Shown here: positions 38,956-50,600 of the stretch, one piece after another | Position numbering within the stretch: the first letter of the stretch is position 1 | Layout of the letters: each line of letters starts with the position of its first letter | Source of the DNA: Megachile rotundata | Taxonomy: Eukaryota; Arthropoda; Insecta; Hymenoptera; Megachilidae | Reading direction: 5' to 3' | Assembly: GCF_050947335.1 (NCBI RefSeq) | Contig: NC_134984.1 | Span: forward strand, 14,923,926 to 14,987,925 | DNA length: 64,000 nucleotides | Notes under the pieces: generated by a model | What the model saw: only the letters and a program-made list of their open reading frames with translations | Database searches by the model: none | What the model was told of the DNA's origin: nothing | Made by a program: the position numbers and the translations under genes

Positions 38956-39976
38956 CATTTTGGTTAATGAGATTCATGCATAATTCTATTTTTATTAATA
39001 ATATATCGCTACGAGAGTACAGTGTACTATTAATAACTGACATTTCTCTAATATCTTAAAAGTAACACTACAGTACATTAGTATTACAAAGCATGTGATA
39101 TCATTATTTAATAGTTGCCCATCCACATAATTTTCTGCATACATCAAATTAACAGTCATAATTTCTAATTTGGATTTTAACAAATATTTGATTGATGATA
39201 TCAGTAATATAATTGCATGATAACAGAGCACTTATTTTAGTCTCTTAATTTGTTAGTTCCATTGATAATTTGCTGATTTGAAAACAGGTGCATTTTACTT
39301 CCATTTAAAATATTGTGACAAGTATAATTGTTTAGACTTCAACTCATCATTTATACATTTCTATCTATTTCAAGTTTATTAGTGCTTAAAGTTTCACTAC
39401 ATGAATACATTTATTCAAATCAATACCATTTGTAAATGTTGATATATATTTAGGTTGACTAGTATATTATTATTTATATCTTCAAGTCAATATTTTAAAT
39501 AATTTGACCTATATTTCTGTAAGCCTCTTGTTAATATACAAGTAGACTTGCAGTTTGCTCAGTCAATACTTTACAAAAACTAAACTTACGCCATTATAAC
39601 TTTAACCTCTTCATTATTTTCGACTTAATTGACCCTCGTTATTCAGCGGAGGTTGAATTTGGAAATTTAAGACTGTATAAATCTGAGAATTTAAGAACTC
39701 CATAATTTGTGAATTTAAGCATTTCAGAATGCGAAATTTTAAAAATTTCGGGATTATTATTATTAAAAGTTTACATGAAACGTGTTTCCACCCTATTAAG
39801 AAGTTTAATGAACACCGCTATAATAAATAGCCATGAATCCGCTAGTTAATTTTATTCGGTACATAATTAAAATCTTTTTTGTTGCATGCTATTATTGCAT
39901 TATAAGTCGGCAAAATTAAAATTAACAGCCGCCGATCGATAAGCATAAAAATATCAGGAGGAAGACTCTCATCTTT

Positions 39977-42900
39977 TCATGGTTTCTGTTCCTGGTCGAG
40001 CTCGTATAACCCGCAAACTTTATTAGCCGGTACAGCTTTATCTGGAAAAAAAGAAAAAATAAACAGATTTCGAACTATAATGAACGCTTGAAAATTTAAT
40101 TACCGAAATGCCGGGGTTCATTAAAGCGTCGCGAAATATAACCGCATAAATATCGTCAACGCTTTACGGAAATTTTACGCTAGAATAAATTAGTGTACCG
40201 ATCATTTTTGGATACGGCAGATTAAGGTTGTTCATTATGTCGACAAATTCATTTAGGGACTTGGTTAATCTGGGATTAAAAGCCTTTTCCTCGGCCACCG
40301 TAGTCACTGTTCTGCCAGAATAATCGTGGGCCGGATATAGCCTGTAATTCGCCGGAAGCGTGAAAATTTTCGAATGAACGGACTTGTACAAAACTTCCGC
40401 TGAACCTCCCTGTAACAAACAGTAATCATTGTAAACATTATCATCACCTTCATCTTATCAAATATAAAATATCTATTAGCTATTATTTTATACTTTAGAA
40501 TAAATTTAAAAAATGTCTCTTAATTAAACATTTCCGATTACATGAACTTTGGCCCTGGACAAAAAGCTATAGTATTTAACCTTTTAACCGAGTTGCAGTA
40601 AAATGATCATACTCTTTTACATATATGAATATGTATATAATAAAATGCAACTAAAGAAGATTTCATTACTCCTGAAAACAAGTTGATAAAAAGTATCTTC
40701 CCTGTAACAGAGGCGGAACGAAATAATTAAGAGCGAAAATAAATCTTTCAACAACAGCTACGTATAGCTGAGCCTTTTATTTGAATAACGAGTTAACTCG
40801 TCTACTATTCTTGAAACGTTAAACACAAAATATAAGGCTTGAAAGTTAAAAATTGCAAAATCAAATTTCCGGAAAAACTGTTAGAGTTGAAAAGTTTCGC
40901 AGAGTGAAATTGGATGCACAAAGAACGTCTATTCCATGTGGGTGGTCCACATACTCGTCAAACAATGTTATTGATCCGTACGGTGCTTACTTTGATTGAG
41001 AATTGTTATTCGTTAAATTATAATCAATCATTCTTTCCCGATTTTTTCTACAAACCTGAAAATCCGTTCTGCCGCAACCGCGTATTAAAAGAGCGTCGCC
41101 CGTGAAAGCAATTCCTTGCTCGTGACAAACGTAAGTAACGCAACCTATTTAAAAAGATGCAAAGATAACGTTAGTTTCCATTAGGAATTTATATTCCGAA
41201 CCAAAAATGCTTTTTATCGCGGGAAAATATTAGGTCGCCGGGAAATAAATTGCAGATTTAAAGATGCTTTTTATCAGAGCGGCGATTATTTATTGTATGA
41301 ACGTTTCGAGATACTGAAGAATTAATTGCTTCGAAGATACACTGAATCAAAAGATAACTGAAGCTATTGGAATTGGTTACTATTTAGTTATTTCTATCAT
41401 TTCAGTATACGATGATATTCAGTTATACTTATCACTTTAAATAAACATATGAAAGTTTCATCCATCAAGATAGCTTTATCGCATTTCCTGTATTTTTATT
41501 GGATTCATTCCAGACTAACTTTAATATTTGGATTACCTTTTTAAAAATATAAAATAGACTTTTTATAACTTTTTTTTATAAAATAGAAACTTAATAGACT
41601 TTTTTCAATCAAGAGTTCCAGAATTAAAAATGATGTAAATATACTAAATTACGAAGAAGACTGTATAAATTCCAATGGATAATATTCTGATATATTACCA
41701 ATTCATATCATTGCTCCATTTGTGGCAATATAACGAGTCTACTGTATGTTGCTTCATATGTAGCAATATAATGTAGGGAGTGTAACATAGTTGTAAGTAA
41801 ACATATTGTATTATAGTTAGAGTAACGTATTTCGTGAAGTAGTATATAACGATTTTTGCGTGTTCAACGGAATTTTGCGTCGAAGCGATCGTCGTTTGTT
41901 TCTTGAACGTGTCGAAACCTGCACGCGTGCTCGTGGCAAAATTTGGTTAGACGCCGCGACGTATAGATGTGCAAGTATCACAGCAAATCTCTATTACACT
42001 TAAAGTTACATTTACAATAAAACCTATAATAACGAGTCTACTACATGTTGCTTCACACGTGACAATATAATGAGAGTATACTGCATGTTATTTCATATGT
42101 GGCAATATAACGAATCTACTGCATGTTGCTTCATATGTGGTAATACAATGAGAGTCTACTGCATATTGCTTCATATGTGACAATATAATGAGAGTCTACT
42201 GCATGTTGTTTCATATGTGACAATATAACGAGTCTACTGCATGTTGCTTCATACGTGACAATATAATGAGAGTATACTGCATGTTGCTTCATATGTGGCA
42301 ATATAACGAGTCTACTGCATTAAAGTCTATTGAGAGTCTACTGTATTAAAGTCTATTGAGAGTCTACTGTATTAAAGTCTATTGAGAGTCTACTGTATTA
42401 AAATCTATTGAGAGTCTACTGTATTAAAGTCTAATGAGAGTCTACTGTATTAAAATATGTAAGTACACTGTATTCAAGATTTTAAGTGTCCTCGATTAAA
42501 GAAAAAGTATTATGTGACCTTCGGTATGGCCGGGCGTAGGAACCACCAGCAAATTATGCCTTCCACAGCAAATTTGATCGTCGGGATTCAAGAGTATATC
42601 AGCCTTAGCTCCGCTGGTACGTGATATCATTGACTGGCATCCAGGTAACAAAGACTTCAACTTTCCCGTTCCAGTGATATGATCAGCGTGCATATGCGTA
42701 TTTACTGTAAAAAGCGTTTACTCAAGTCGACTGCTTTTACCCAGTAGTTCATTTTGATATTAAAAGTACCTTCGGGCGACATTCGATGCTTTCAAACTTT
42801 CCGACATTTTCATTAGTACCGTTAAAAAAGAAACGTCAAACGCGAAAACGAAGACTGCTATTTCGGTTATTAAATTTTGCGATTATATTTATAAATTGGA

Positions 42901-45030
42901 AGAAATAGAAATAACTATGGAGAGATTCTGCAAAAATTGAAGTCCGCTTTTTATACCCGTACTGTGTACATTTAATGCTACGCGTCGATTTGTTTCTTCT
43001 GCTTTCGAACGGCCTCGTACGAACTTCGTAACGAAATATTTTTCAAGTGGTCCTTTTCTTTTTCGAAAGAACTTCGAGCACCAATCTGAACAATTAAATG
43101 CTCAGTTTCCTTAATAATACTTCGCACTTTGTTAACTTATTGAATTGCCGTTGTTCGAACTCAATGGACCCCAGTTGAAAAGTTTGAACCGACGAGAACC
43201 GTTTTGACCTATTGTACGAGAGGTATATATCAATGCGGAACATTAAATCGTTGAAATCTCGTTCTTTGCTACGATCTTTAACCTGTATACACTTCTACGA
43301 GATACCATAATCGAATTTAAACAATTGATCGTTAATTTAGCCATTCGTTCATTACAATTGAAATAAATTAACCGAATAACATAGTTAACTCAATAATAGC
43401 TACCGGGTGTCGCCGATGACGCAAATAATAGATTTAAAATGGTTACACTTGATGTTAGACTTTTAATCCTTTGGATTACGAGGTCGCAGTAAATGATTTC
43501 AACTTACTGGCATACTTCAAATTTAATCCCAGTTCCTCGATTATTTTTTTATCCCGTTCTGCCCATTCAACAACTGGATCTATCAGAACCGCTGTCTTAC
43601 AGTTTATGTCAGCCAGAAGGTAAGTATATGTACTGGATATTGGGTCGAACAGCTGAGAATTTCAAGAGAAGATTAAAATATTAAAGAATATATTAACAAA
43701 CATTTCGTTACTGATCAGAGACAAAAATCGTATAGAATCATAGATAATACAATCCTACGTTAATTACATCGTTTAACACGTATTTCGAACGACTTTACAT
43801 TCAGTACTCTCTTTGCAAAAAGAATAGTAAAATGAAAAACTCTGTCTTATTGTACAAAAATTCTTTTCAGCGCCACAGGGTTGAACATAAAAAATATATA
43901 AATGTCTCTACAGCGTACTTAATAAAATGCAAAAGCATAATAAATTATCTGTCAGTGTCTTTATAATTAAGCTTTAAAGTTGAGGTGCTTTTGAACGCTG
44001 TAGACCGGAACGTTCTCCTAAAATCTTTAGAACACTTCCACTTCCGGAACACGTGCAGCAGTGAAATTTTCGACTACCGCTTACTGCTTTAAAATTATGA
44101 GACTCAGTTGTATGGGACACCCTACTGCACATTAAAATTATCGACATAGATATTGATTTTGTCATTTTTCAAATTTAATTTAGTTTAAAAATAGTTTTAA
44201 ATTTATTCCCTTTCTTAGGTTCTTAATTCTTCAACATTCTTATCTCTCTTATCGTTCGATGATTTCCTTCCGCTTAAAACTTTCATAATATTTCGTCATA
44301 ACTTTAGAAATCGATATCATAAAATTTTTCTATTAATAAAATTTTCACGTATCAATATCGAAATTTATTTTATCATAAAATAAATTATTTTTTTCACTCA
44401 TAATTTCAACGCATTTAAATGTATAAACTCATATTTCATAATTAATTATTTAAATTTTTAAGTACTAATTTAAAATACATAGATTGAATCGATAATTTTA
44501 AAAAATAAAAAATGTACAGAAGTTCTACGAAAATTTCATCATCTCAGTTAATAGATGACGTGTGTTTAATAGACATGCGGCAATTACTCATTTCAAAATA
44601 AAAAGATTATTATGCAAGTCATAAATAATCTAAATTGAATTATTTAAGAATCAAAACTGTTGGCGAGATGTATGTTAAAATATACAGCTTATAAAAATCG
44701 ATTATTTGAATCTGTGAATACATCTTCTCTCGCTAGATGACGTCGTAAAGACGGTAATGAAGTTCGCATCCAAACAATAATATCCACCGAAAAATGACTT
44801 GCGTAGTTGTTACTTACCTGGCGAAAAAGAAAATCTTTCGAAAAAGGAATCGGTTCCGTCAACGCACAAGAACCATTAAGATTCATTTTGATAATTGCTG
44901 TTACTTTTGGGAACGAATTTTTTAAATGTTGTCCGCACAAATTTTTAAACAAAATGCTCGTCATGATCACAGTTCTCTTGCTTTTATTGGAGATACGTAT
45001 CACGCGCAATTGTAACCCACGCACTGACAT
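39977..45030 (-). CDS. ETHE1: ETHE1, mitochondrial persulfide dioxygenase, complete, 6 exons
   Basis: Non-heme iron enzyme of the metallo-beta-lactamase fold that oxidises glutathione persulfide to sulfite in mitochondrial sulfide breakdown. Exons 5' to 3': 45030-44818, 43652-43508, 42704-42519, 41144-41056, 40409-40199, 40041-39977; 909 bases, 302 residues plus TGA. All phases fit. Core motifs: NTHMHADHITGTG (His123, His125, Asp127, His128), TPGHTEG (His179), FTGDALLIRGCGRTDF (Asp198) and YPAHDY (His239). His123, His179 and Asp198 fit the family's iron ligands. The first exon supplies a basic, hydroxylated leader suited to mitochondrial import. Three in-frame ATGs (45030, 44964, 44886) are possible starts; 44964 (MTSILFKNLCGQHLK) gives the most typical presequence. 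The last exon restores the family C-terminus (DKAVPANKVCGLYE). Confidence 0.95.
41700..42310. repeat. 38-40-bp minisatellite (TCTACTGCATGTTGCTTCAT)
   Basis: About nine copies of TCTACTGCATGTTGCTTCAT followed by ATGTGGCAATATAACGAG, with variants ending ATAATGAGAG. Two copies lie left of a 257-bp insertion at 41772-42028 and the rest right of it. The whole sits in an ETHE1 intron. Confidence 0.93.
41772..42028. mobile_element. 257-bp insertion, probable solo LTR, with 4-bp target duplication
   Basis: Interrupts the 38-bp minisatellite. Flanking ATAA copies are 41768-41771 and 42029-42032. Removing the insert and one copy restores GCAATATAACGAGTCTAC exactly as in neighbouring units. The insert begins TGTAGGGAGTGTAACATAG and ends AATAAAACCTATA, with short imperfect inverted ends (TGTAGG/CCTATA). 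It contains a TATA-like AGTATATAACG and a terminal AATAAA, and is less AT-rich than its surroundings. These traits fit a solo LTR of a Ty3-type retroelement. No coding part is present. An unrelated non-autonomous element remains possible. Confidence 0.6.
42310..42470. repeat. 26-bp minisatellite (TCTACTGTATTAAAGTCTAT)
   Basis: Six copies of TCTACTGTATTAAAGTCTAT plus TGAGAG, directly following the 38-bp array and sharing its TCTACTG start. It appears derived from the 38-bp unit by loss of its middle. Confidence 0.92.
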
Positions 45031-45664
45031 TGAAGGTCCTCATGACGTGTAGATAAACATCAATTATCATATCTTTCAAACATTACGCACTGTTTGATTA
45101 TTGATCTGTAATCATTCAAATTTAATAAAACACATTATTTAGATTTAAACAATTGATTAATAACATTATTATAAAATGAAAAATAATGAAATATGGTTAT
45201 ATTGGTGTAAAAGATGCTAGTGTATAATTTTATTTGTAATTTATTTAATTGGTCAATAAAAATAATTTAATTCATTGAAGTACCATTCTACGTATTAAAA
45301 TACGTAAAGCCATCTTTACGAATTTCATATTTTTTGGTCATGCGTCTACAGTTATAAGAATATCTTGTAAATACTCGTACGTCTATGGGATATCTTGACA
45401 CTGCTCTTTCACTTACTTTTGGAGGTTAGGTTCAAAACCGGGCGGGTATACTTTTGTCAGTTGTGTGTAAAGCGTATTACATTTTCAAAATAAGGTAATA
45501 TACAAACCAAAATTAAGTTATTATTTGTGTGCTACTTACATAAAGCTTTACGCAAATACCATATCTGTACTATTAAGTTTCTGTCATCAGCAGTGATATG
45601 ACATACAGTTGTTCATATAAATGTTTCTAATGGTAATTCTTTTTATGTACAATAATTATTTCAG
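45031..45664. promoter_or_regulatory. Shared upstream region of divergent ETHE1 and RpS19, with RpS19 5' leader
   Basis: Only 635 bases separate the two start codons. The RpS19 leader exon probably ends at 45494, where AATAAG is followed by GTAATA; its acceptor is TTTCAG at 45659-45664, immediately before the ATG. A pyrimidine tract CTTTTGT near 45451 in a locally GC-richer block is a possible oligopyrimidine-type start, usual for ribosomal protein genes. The arrangement suggests a bidirectional promoter. Exact starts are not known. Confidence 0.5.
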
Positions 45665-46248
45665 ATGCCTTCTGTAACATTAAAAGATGTTGATCAACAC
45701 AGATTTGTAAAGGCTTTTGCTGCCTTTTTGAAAAAGTAAGTAATCATTTGTTTATACATTTCTGATATTGAGTAGAATATCTTGTTAGTATATACAAAAT
45801 CTCATTAAAAATATATTATACAAATTTTATTTGTTAACTTATTTCAAATTTTAGGACTGGAAAAATGCGAGTTCCAGAATGGGTTGATATTGTAAAATCT
45901 GCACGTTTCAAAGAACTTGCCCCATATGATCCTGATTGGTATTATATAAGATGTGCTGCTTTAGTGAGACACATTTACATTCGTAGTCCAATTGGTGTAG
46001 GAGCAGTGACAAAAATCTTTGGTGGACGTAAACGTAATGGCACCCATCCCAGCCACTTCTGTCGTTCTGCTGGTGGTGTAGCTCGCAAAGCACTTCAAAG
46101 TTTAGAGCAACTGAAACTGATTGAAAAGGCACCACTTGGAGGACGTAAGCTTACCAGCCAGGGTCGTAGGGACTTAGATCGCATTGCAGCACAGGTCAAG
46201 GCAAAAAGCAAAAAACAACTTAAGTTACAAGAGACTCTCGTCCTTTAA
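45665..46248 (+). CDS. RpS19: RpS19, 40S ribosomal protein S19 (eS19), complete, 2 coding exons
   Basis: Structural protein of the small ribosomal subunit, needed for late 18S rRNA maturation. Coding exons are 45665-45735 and 45855-46248 (465 bases, 154 residues plus TAA), joined in phase 2 (AA|G). The protein starts MPSVTLKDVDQHRFVKAFAA and contains the conserved KMRVPEWVDIVKSARFKEL, YDPDWYYIRCAALVRHIYI, GVGAVTKIFGGRKRNGTHPS, HFCRSAGGVARKALQSLEQL and the basic end AAQVKAKSKKQLK. This covers the whole family length. The ATG is the first three bases of the second exon, so an upstream leader exon is required. An AATAAA polyadenylation signal lies at 46263-46268. It is a single copy here and looks fully functional. 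Confidence 0.98.
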
Positions 46249-46262
46249 TTTTTTGTTTTTAT

Positions 46263-46268
46263 AATAAA
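46263..46268 (+). terminator. RpS19: RpS19 polyadenylation signal
   Basis: AATAAA 15 bases after the stop codon, followed by an A/T-rich stretch and then a T-rich tract. Ribosomal protein genes typically have such short 3' untranslated regions. Confidence 0.75.
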
Positions 46269-47040
46269 AATTAAAAAACTCATACATTGTTAGCTTCATT
46301 TGTTTTCAAGCCTTATTTATTCCATTTTAACTTTGCTGGTTGAAATAATAGAGGATATACTAATAATGTCAATAGTATTAAAGGAAACTTAGTTTCTCTT
46401 TTATCAAACTTTAAAACATTTCAAACCAGCTGAATTCACTTGTTTTTATTTTAAGAATGAAGGTATTAAAACTTAAAATGAGATAAAACTTAATAGTAGT
46501 TAAAACTATACTCAAATAAATATGCACATTATTCTAAACTATCTGACTGTAATACAACAATAGTTTATAGTTGTTGTATAATATTACTAACATATATTGT
46601 ATCTTCTTTATATGTTCTTAATATATATAAAACAAATGTCCTAATTCACTGATTCATCAATGGTCAGCCCAAACCCCTGGACTTAAAAATATGAATGTCT
46701 GGAAGTACATCCAAGAAGGGAAGGTAAAAAGGTAAAAGTGGTAGAACAGTAAAATGCTAAAATAGTTGATTAGTAGGATAATAAAATGCTCCTATAAAAA
46801 TAATGTCGGTCTAACAGGATAATAATATTCAAAAAATAAACATTTATAAATCATAATTTTGCAGTAAATGTCTTGTAAAATTCTCGAGTATTGTAGCAGT
46901 CAACGCTCACAGTTTTAAACAATCAATCAATTAAATATTGTTTGTATATTTGAATTTATTAAAATAAAATTTCATCTCGAGATGTCATGGTTGTCGACCA
47001 TAAACACGAACGGCGTTCATTCATTTACAAACTCAATGGT
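46269..47040. other. Intergenic DNA between RpS19 and Asap
   Basis: AT-rich sequence with no recognisable gene, array or RNA. The end passes into the CpG-rich leader of Asap. Confidence 0.6.
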
Positions 47041-47690
47041 GAAGGTACAGACGCACGCAGCGCCGCCTCAGTGAAACTTGGACCGCAGAGGAAAACGTTT
47101 CGGGCCGATCAGGTTGATTTTAGATCGAGCAGCAAGTAGTCGCAAAGAAGTTTTTCGTGTGACGCAGTCGCGTACGCGCGTAAAAGTGTGTATGCATCGT
47201 GATCCGCGCGTACAGCCGAAAGAAACTGAATATGTTTCCTCGCGGCCAGTGCGGGAAACTTGGAGCGATCAAAATGTTAAGGAAATAATCGTGTCGCGCA
47301 AGTGTCTCTCGCTGGTAGAGAAGACAGACCGTGTGCTCAAAGTTTCATTCTCTCTCTCTGTTCCTCTCACCAGCTCCCTTCCCTCTCTTCATCCCGGTTG
47401 TGGCCTTCTCTTCTCCCGCCGCTCTTCTCTGGGTCCGTTCGTCGCACCGGGACGACGTTTACCGTGCGTCACGGGAAACGGCATTGGGAGGAGACAGAAG
47501 GTGACAGTCCTCCCGCGGAATTTATGGTGCGCACGAGAGAAACGGTGAAGTGAGTAGTGTCAGAGTGTGGAGTGAGTGCGATCAACTGGCACCAGGTGCC
47601 AGTTTTCGGCGAGAGAGAAAATCAAAATAGAGGAAAAGCTAAAGAGGGCTCGCTATCATTCCGGCCAATATAGGCGGAAAGAGAGGAAAA
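47041..47690 (+). promoter_or_regulatory. Asap: CpG-rich promoter and 5' leader of Asap with upstream ORF
   Basis: A sharp change from AT-rich to CpG-rich sequence near 47041 marks the likely promoter. The stretch just before the Asap start codon contains several upstream ATGs (47192, 47231, 47275 and 47522). The one at 47192 opens a 118-codon frame ending at 47548, with low-complexity, Arg/Ser-rich content. A pyrimidine tract (TCTCTCTCTCTG...) lies near 47350. Whether the leader is spliced is not visible. Confidence 0.55.
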
Positions 47691-50600
47691 ATGCCGGGCC
47701 TAATCGCCGTGAGCGAGTTCGTCGAGGAGACGAGAGAGGATTACAATTCGCCTACAACGTCCACTTTCGTTTCGCGGATGCCACAATGCAGACAAACGAT
47801 AACGTCCCTCGAAGAGGTAAGTTACATTTTATACGTGTATCTTTTATTTCATCAAGTTCGCCCGATTCCCTTCGCGTGTTTCCATGTAACCTTACCGAAG
47901 ATTTTGATCGGTGGTTGAGCGCGTGTTCTGCGTGCGTGGGCGTTTCACGATCGCTTTATATGTGGATACATGGTCTTGTACCGTGATATCTAACGTTTGC
48001 GATAGGTGTAACGATTTTTCGACCCCGAGATGTACCTCGTACGTTGGCATTTTCGAGCAAATGTCTTTAAATGTACATGCCGCTTTTACCCGTCGCTCTG
48101 GCCTGCATCCCGGTCAATTTCCACGTATCGATGTCGTAAATATGCGCACGGTCGATTTACGACTTCCAGTTCGGGCGATGTATGCTGACACGCTTCGGTG
48201 CTGCATTTCGTCTGCGTAAGGCTAGGGGAAAATTCGATACGTATTTTCGATTTTACTGCCGGATGCAGGAAAGGCTTCCCTATCACTGTCAAAAGTTACT
48301 TTTACGAAATATTATATATAAACTTTTATTATACAGCAAAGGGGTTTGCAAAATTGACTATAAAAATCTAATATTTCTTTTCTAGTAGTTTCGATATTAC
48401 GAACGAAATTAATATTTTTATTTCAAGTCATGTTTGACAATTTTTTATACAGAATATCAAAATTAGGGTTCTAGGAATGCCAAGATCTACGTATATAGTA
48501 GTCTAAGGAATCTAAAGATATTGGGTTCAGAGAAGAGTACTCTGGGAAATTCGGAATTTAGGAACATAAGAATCTATTGATATACGATATCGAAATATAG
48601 GTCTCCAAGTATACGAACGGTTAGGGGTAGCATTGTTTAGGGAATTCGGAATCTATGGACACATGAACATAGGAATAGCATTGTCCAGCGTATTAGGTAT
48701 CTAGGGATATTAGAATATAGGATCTTTTTATGGAAATTTAGAAATTTAAAAATATGTCTTGATATAACACGACATTTCGATTTTATATTATAACCAGAAT
48801 GGATTTATATTTCGTTTACAAGTAGACGCCGGTATTACATGCAAAAATAAACAAAGAACTTAGTTGTATGTTCGATGCATAAGGACCTGATTTCCCTGAG
48901 GTCATTCTTGCATTTGACAATGTAATTACACACGTTCGATTGTTCACACAACTAGAAATATTTAATACGTTCTTTTGTCATGCTATCCGATTAGTTCGAT
49001 CGTATTATTTTCGAGTTATTGTGTATTCGTATGTTTTATAACGAAACGTTACGTATGTGGCTTATATCTGCGTCACATATTACAGGGATTTTCAATCCGA
49101 TTAATTAACAGGATAATAAAGACACTAGTGTCGTAATCGTACCAAAACGTTTTATTCGGAAAAAAAGATTCCTCTGTACTGCTGTAAATAATGGATCTTT
49201 TTATGGCAACGTAATTATAGGCAAAGAATGTTACTGCGCGAGTCTTTCACAATTTAACGACCATCGTAACTTTTGCCGATTGCACTAGCAAAAATATGTG
49301 TTCTGCTTTAGAATCTGTTTTCGAGATGGAAATTATACGAATTCTCACTGGTTACATAGGGATATGGAAATTTGAAAATCCAGTGATTTAAAAATTAATT
49401 TAAAATTCGTTAATGTATTGTTTAATAATAATAGTAATAATAATAAATTATGAATAATAATAATATAAACAGAAATGACCTCAATGTACATTTATAGCAA
49501 TAGACAATCACAATTTATTTATACACCAATTTTTATTCTCACCAAATCTAATTATAGTCTTCAACAAATTTCTTTGAATTTTTCTTTATTTTTTATTTCT
49601 TCACTGTAAATTCTCAAGACAGGGTTGACCGAATTTTTGTATAATGAGGTACAATAAATTGGGTCATCGAACGCGCGCCATTGTGATGCCGTTGTTTAGG
49701 GTAATTTACGTATTCTAGTTAAATTACATTCAATAAACAGTGATAAGGGTGGCTATTGTTGTTGCTACACCGCTGTTTTGCATATTATCGAATCGTGGGC
49801 GTATTTTGTAATATGCTTAGATAGGGAACTTAGCGGAAAGTGTGCCACGCGCTTTCGGAAGTGGAGTTTATGCGCGGAATTTATTGAAAGTTTCTTTTCA
49901 CGTTGAAAAACCGACATTGCCGGTTTGGATTTTATGCGTGTTTATGTGGATGAGTTAACTCATTAGCAAGTTAATCGTGATTAATTCAAGTGTATCGTTC
50001 TATTTCTGCAGTTATATTTATTCATATTTTATTTTATTTAATGTATCTTGTATAATAACATATCTTATATTGTATACATATACACACACATAATCATATA
50101 AATGTATATCTACATGTTCCATAATATTTTATTTATTTTTACATTTATAATTAATACATTTATTCATTTATACATATATGCACATACATTATAAATAAAA
50201 ATATATTTCATACATAATAATATTTTATTCATACAATTTTACTCTATTAAAGTAGACATAAAAATATTGTAAATTAACATTAACACAAAATCACAAATTA
50301 ATTATTAATATTTTCAATACAGGTCGATTGTCTAATCGATTATTGCGTATTAGTTCGTTGCGCATTAAATGGTCGTTTTCAACACATTACATTCTGTCCC
50401 GTTAATAGTCTGTAAGCATTTGACATAAAAGCACCATAAAATAACACTTATTGTAACTTGAAACTTATAAACACTAAAATCTGAGGGGTCACGTCGAGTA
50501 TAATCGAACTCCTGTACTGAAATTGGATTAGGTTTGTCAGTGTATATTGAACTTGATTACAATGGTAGTGAACGCGTTAACGCATTCTCGTCTGGGAATA

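Larger units (their letters stand above)
35981..39976. other. Intergenic DNA between Appl and ETHE1
   Basis: Mostly AT-rich. It holds two transposon-end-like fragments (37916 and 38891). A minus-strand frame at 38225-38572 (115 codons) lies in locally less AT-rich sequence but has no domain I recognise. The minus-strand TTTATT at 39851-39856 is a possible ETHE1 polyadenylation signal. Confidence 0.6.
40042..44817 (-). other. ETHE1: Introns of ETHE1
   Basis: Five introns: 43653-44817, 42705-43507, 41145-42518, 40410-41055 and 40042-40198. The 41145-42518 intron contains a 38-bp minisatellite, a 257-bp insertion and a 26-bp minisatellite (listed separately). The others are AT-rich and featureless. 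The donor at 42518 (GTCACA) is weaker than the rest but is fixed by the phase and by the conserved GHTEG/CVTYV junction. Confidence 0.85.

Noticed and set aside
40164..40198. ETHE1 C-terminus GTLIYSSVKFP
   Set aside because: It crosses a good donor. The family C-terminus is found in the exon at 40041-39977 with correct phase.
47078..47548. A 156-codon plus-strand frame as a separate gene upstream of Asap
   Set aside because: The frame opens at TTG. The ATG-started part (from 47192) is low-complexity and lies in the CpG-rich leader of Asap, so it is better described as an upstream ORF.
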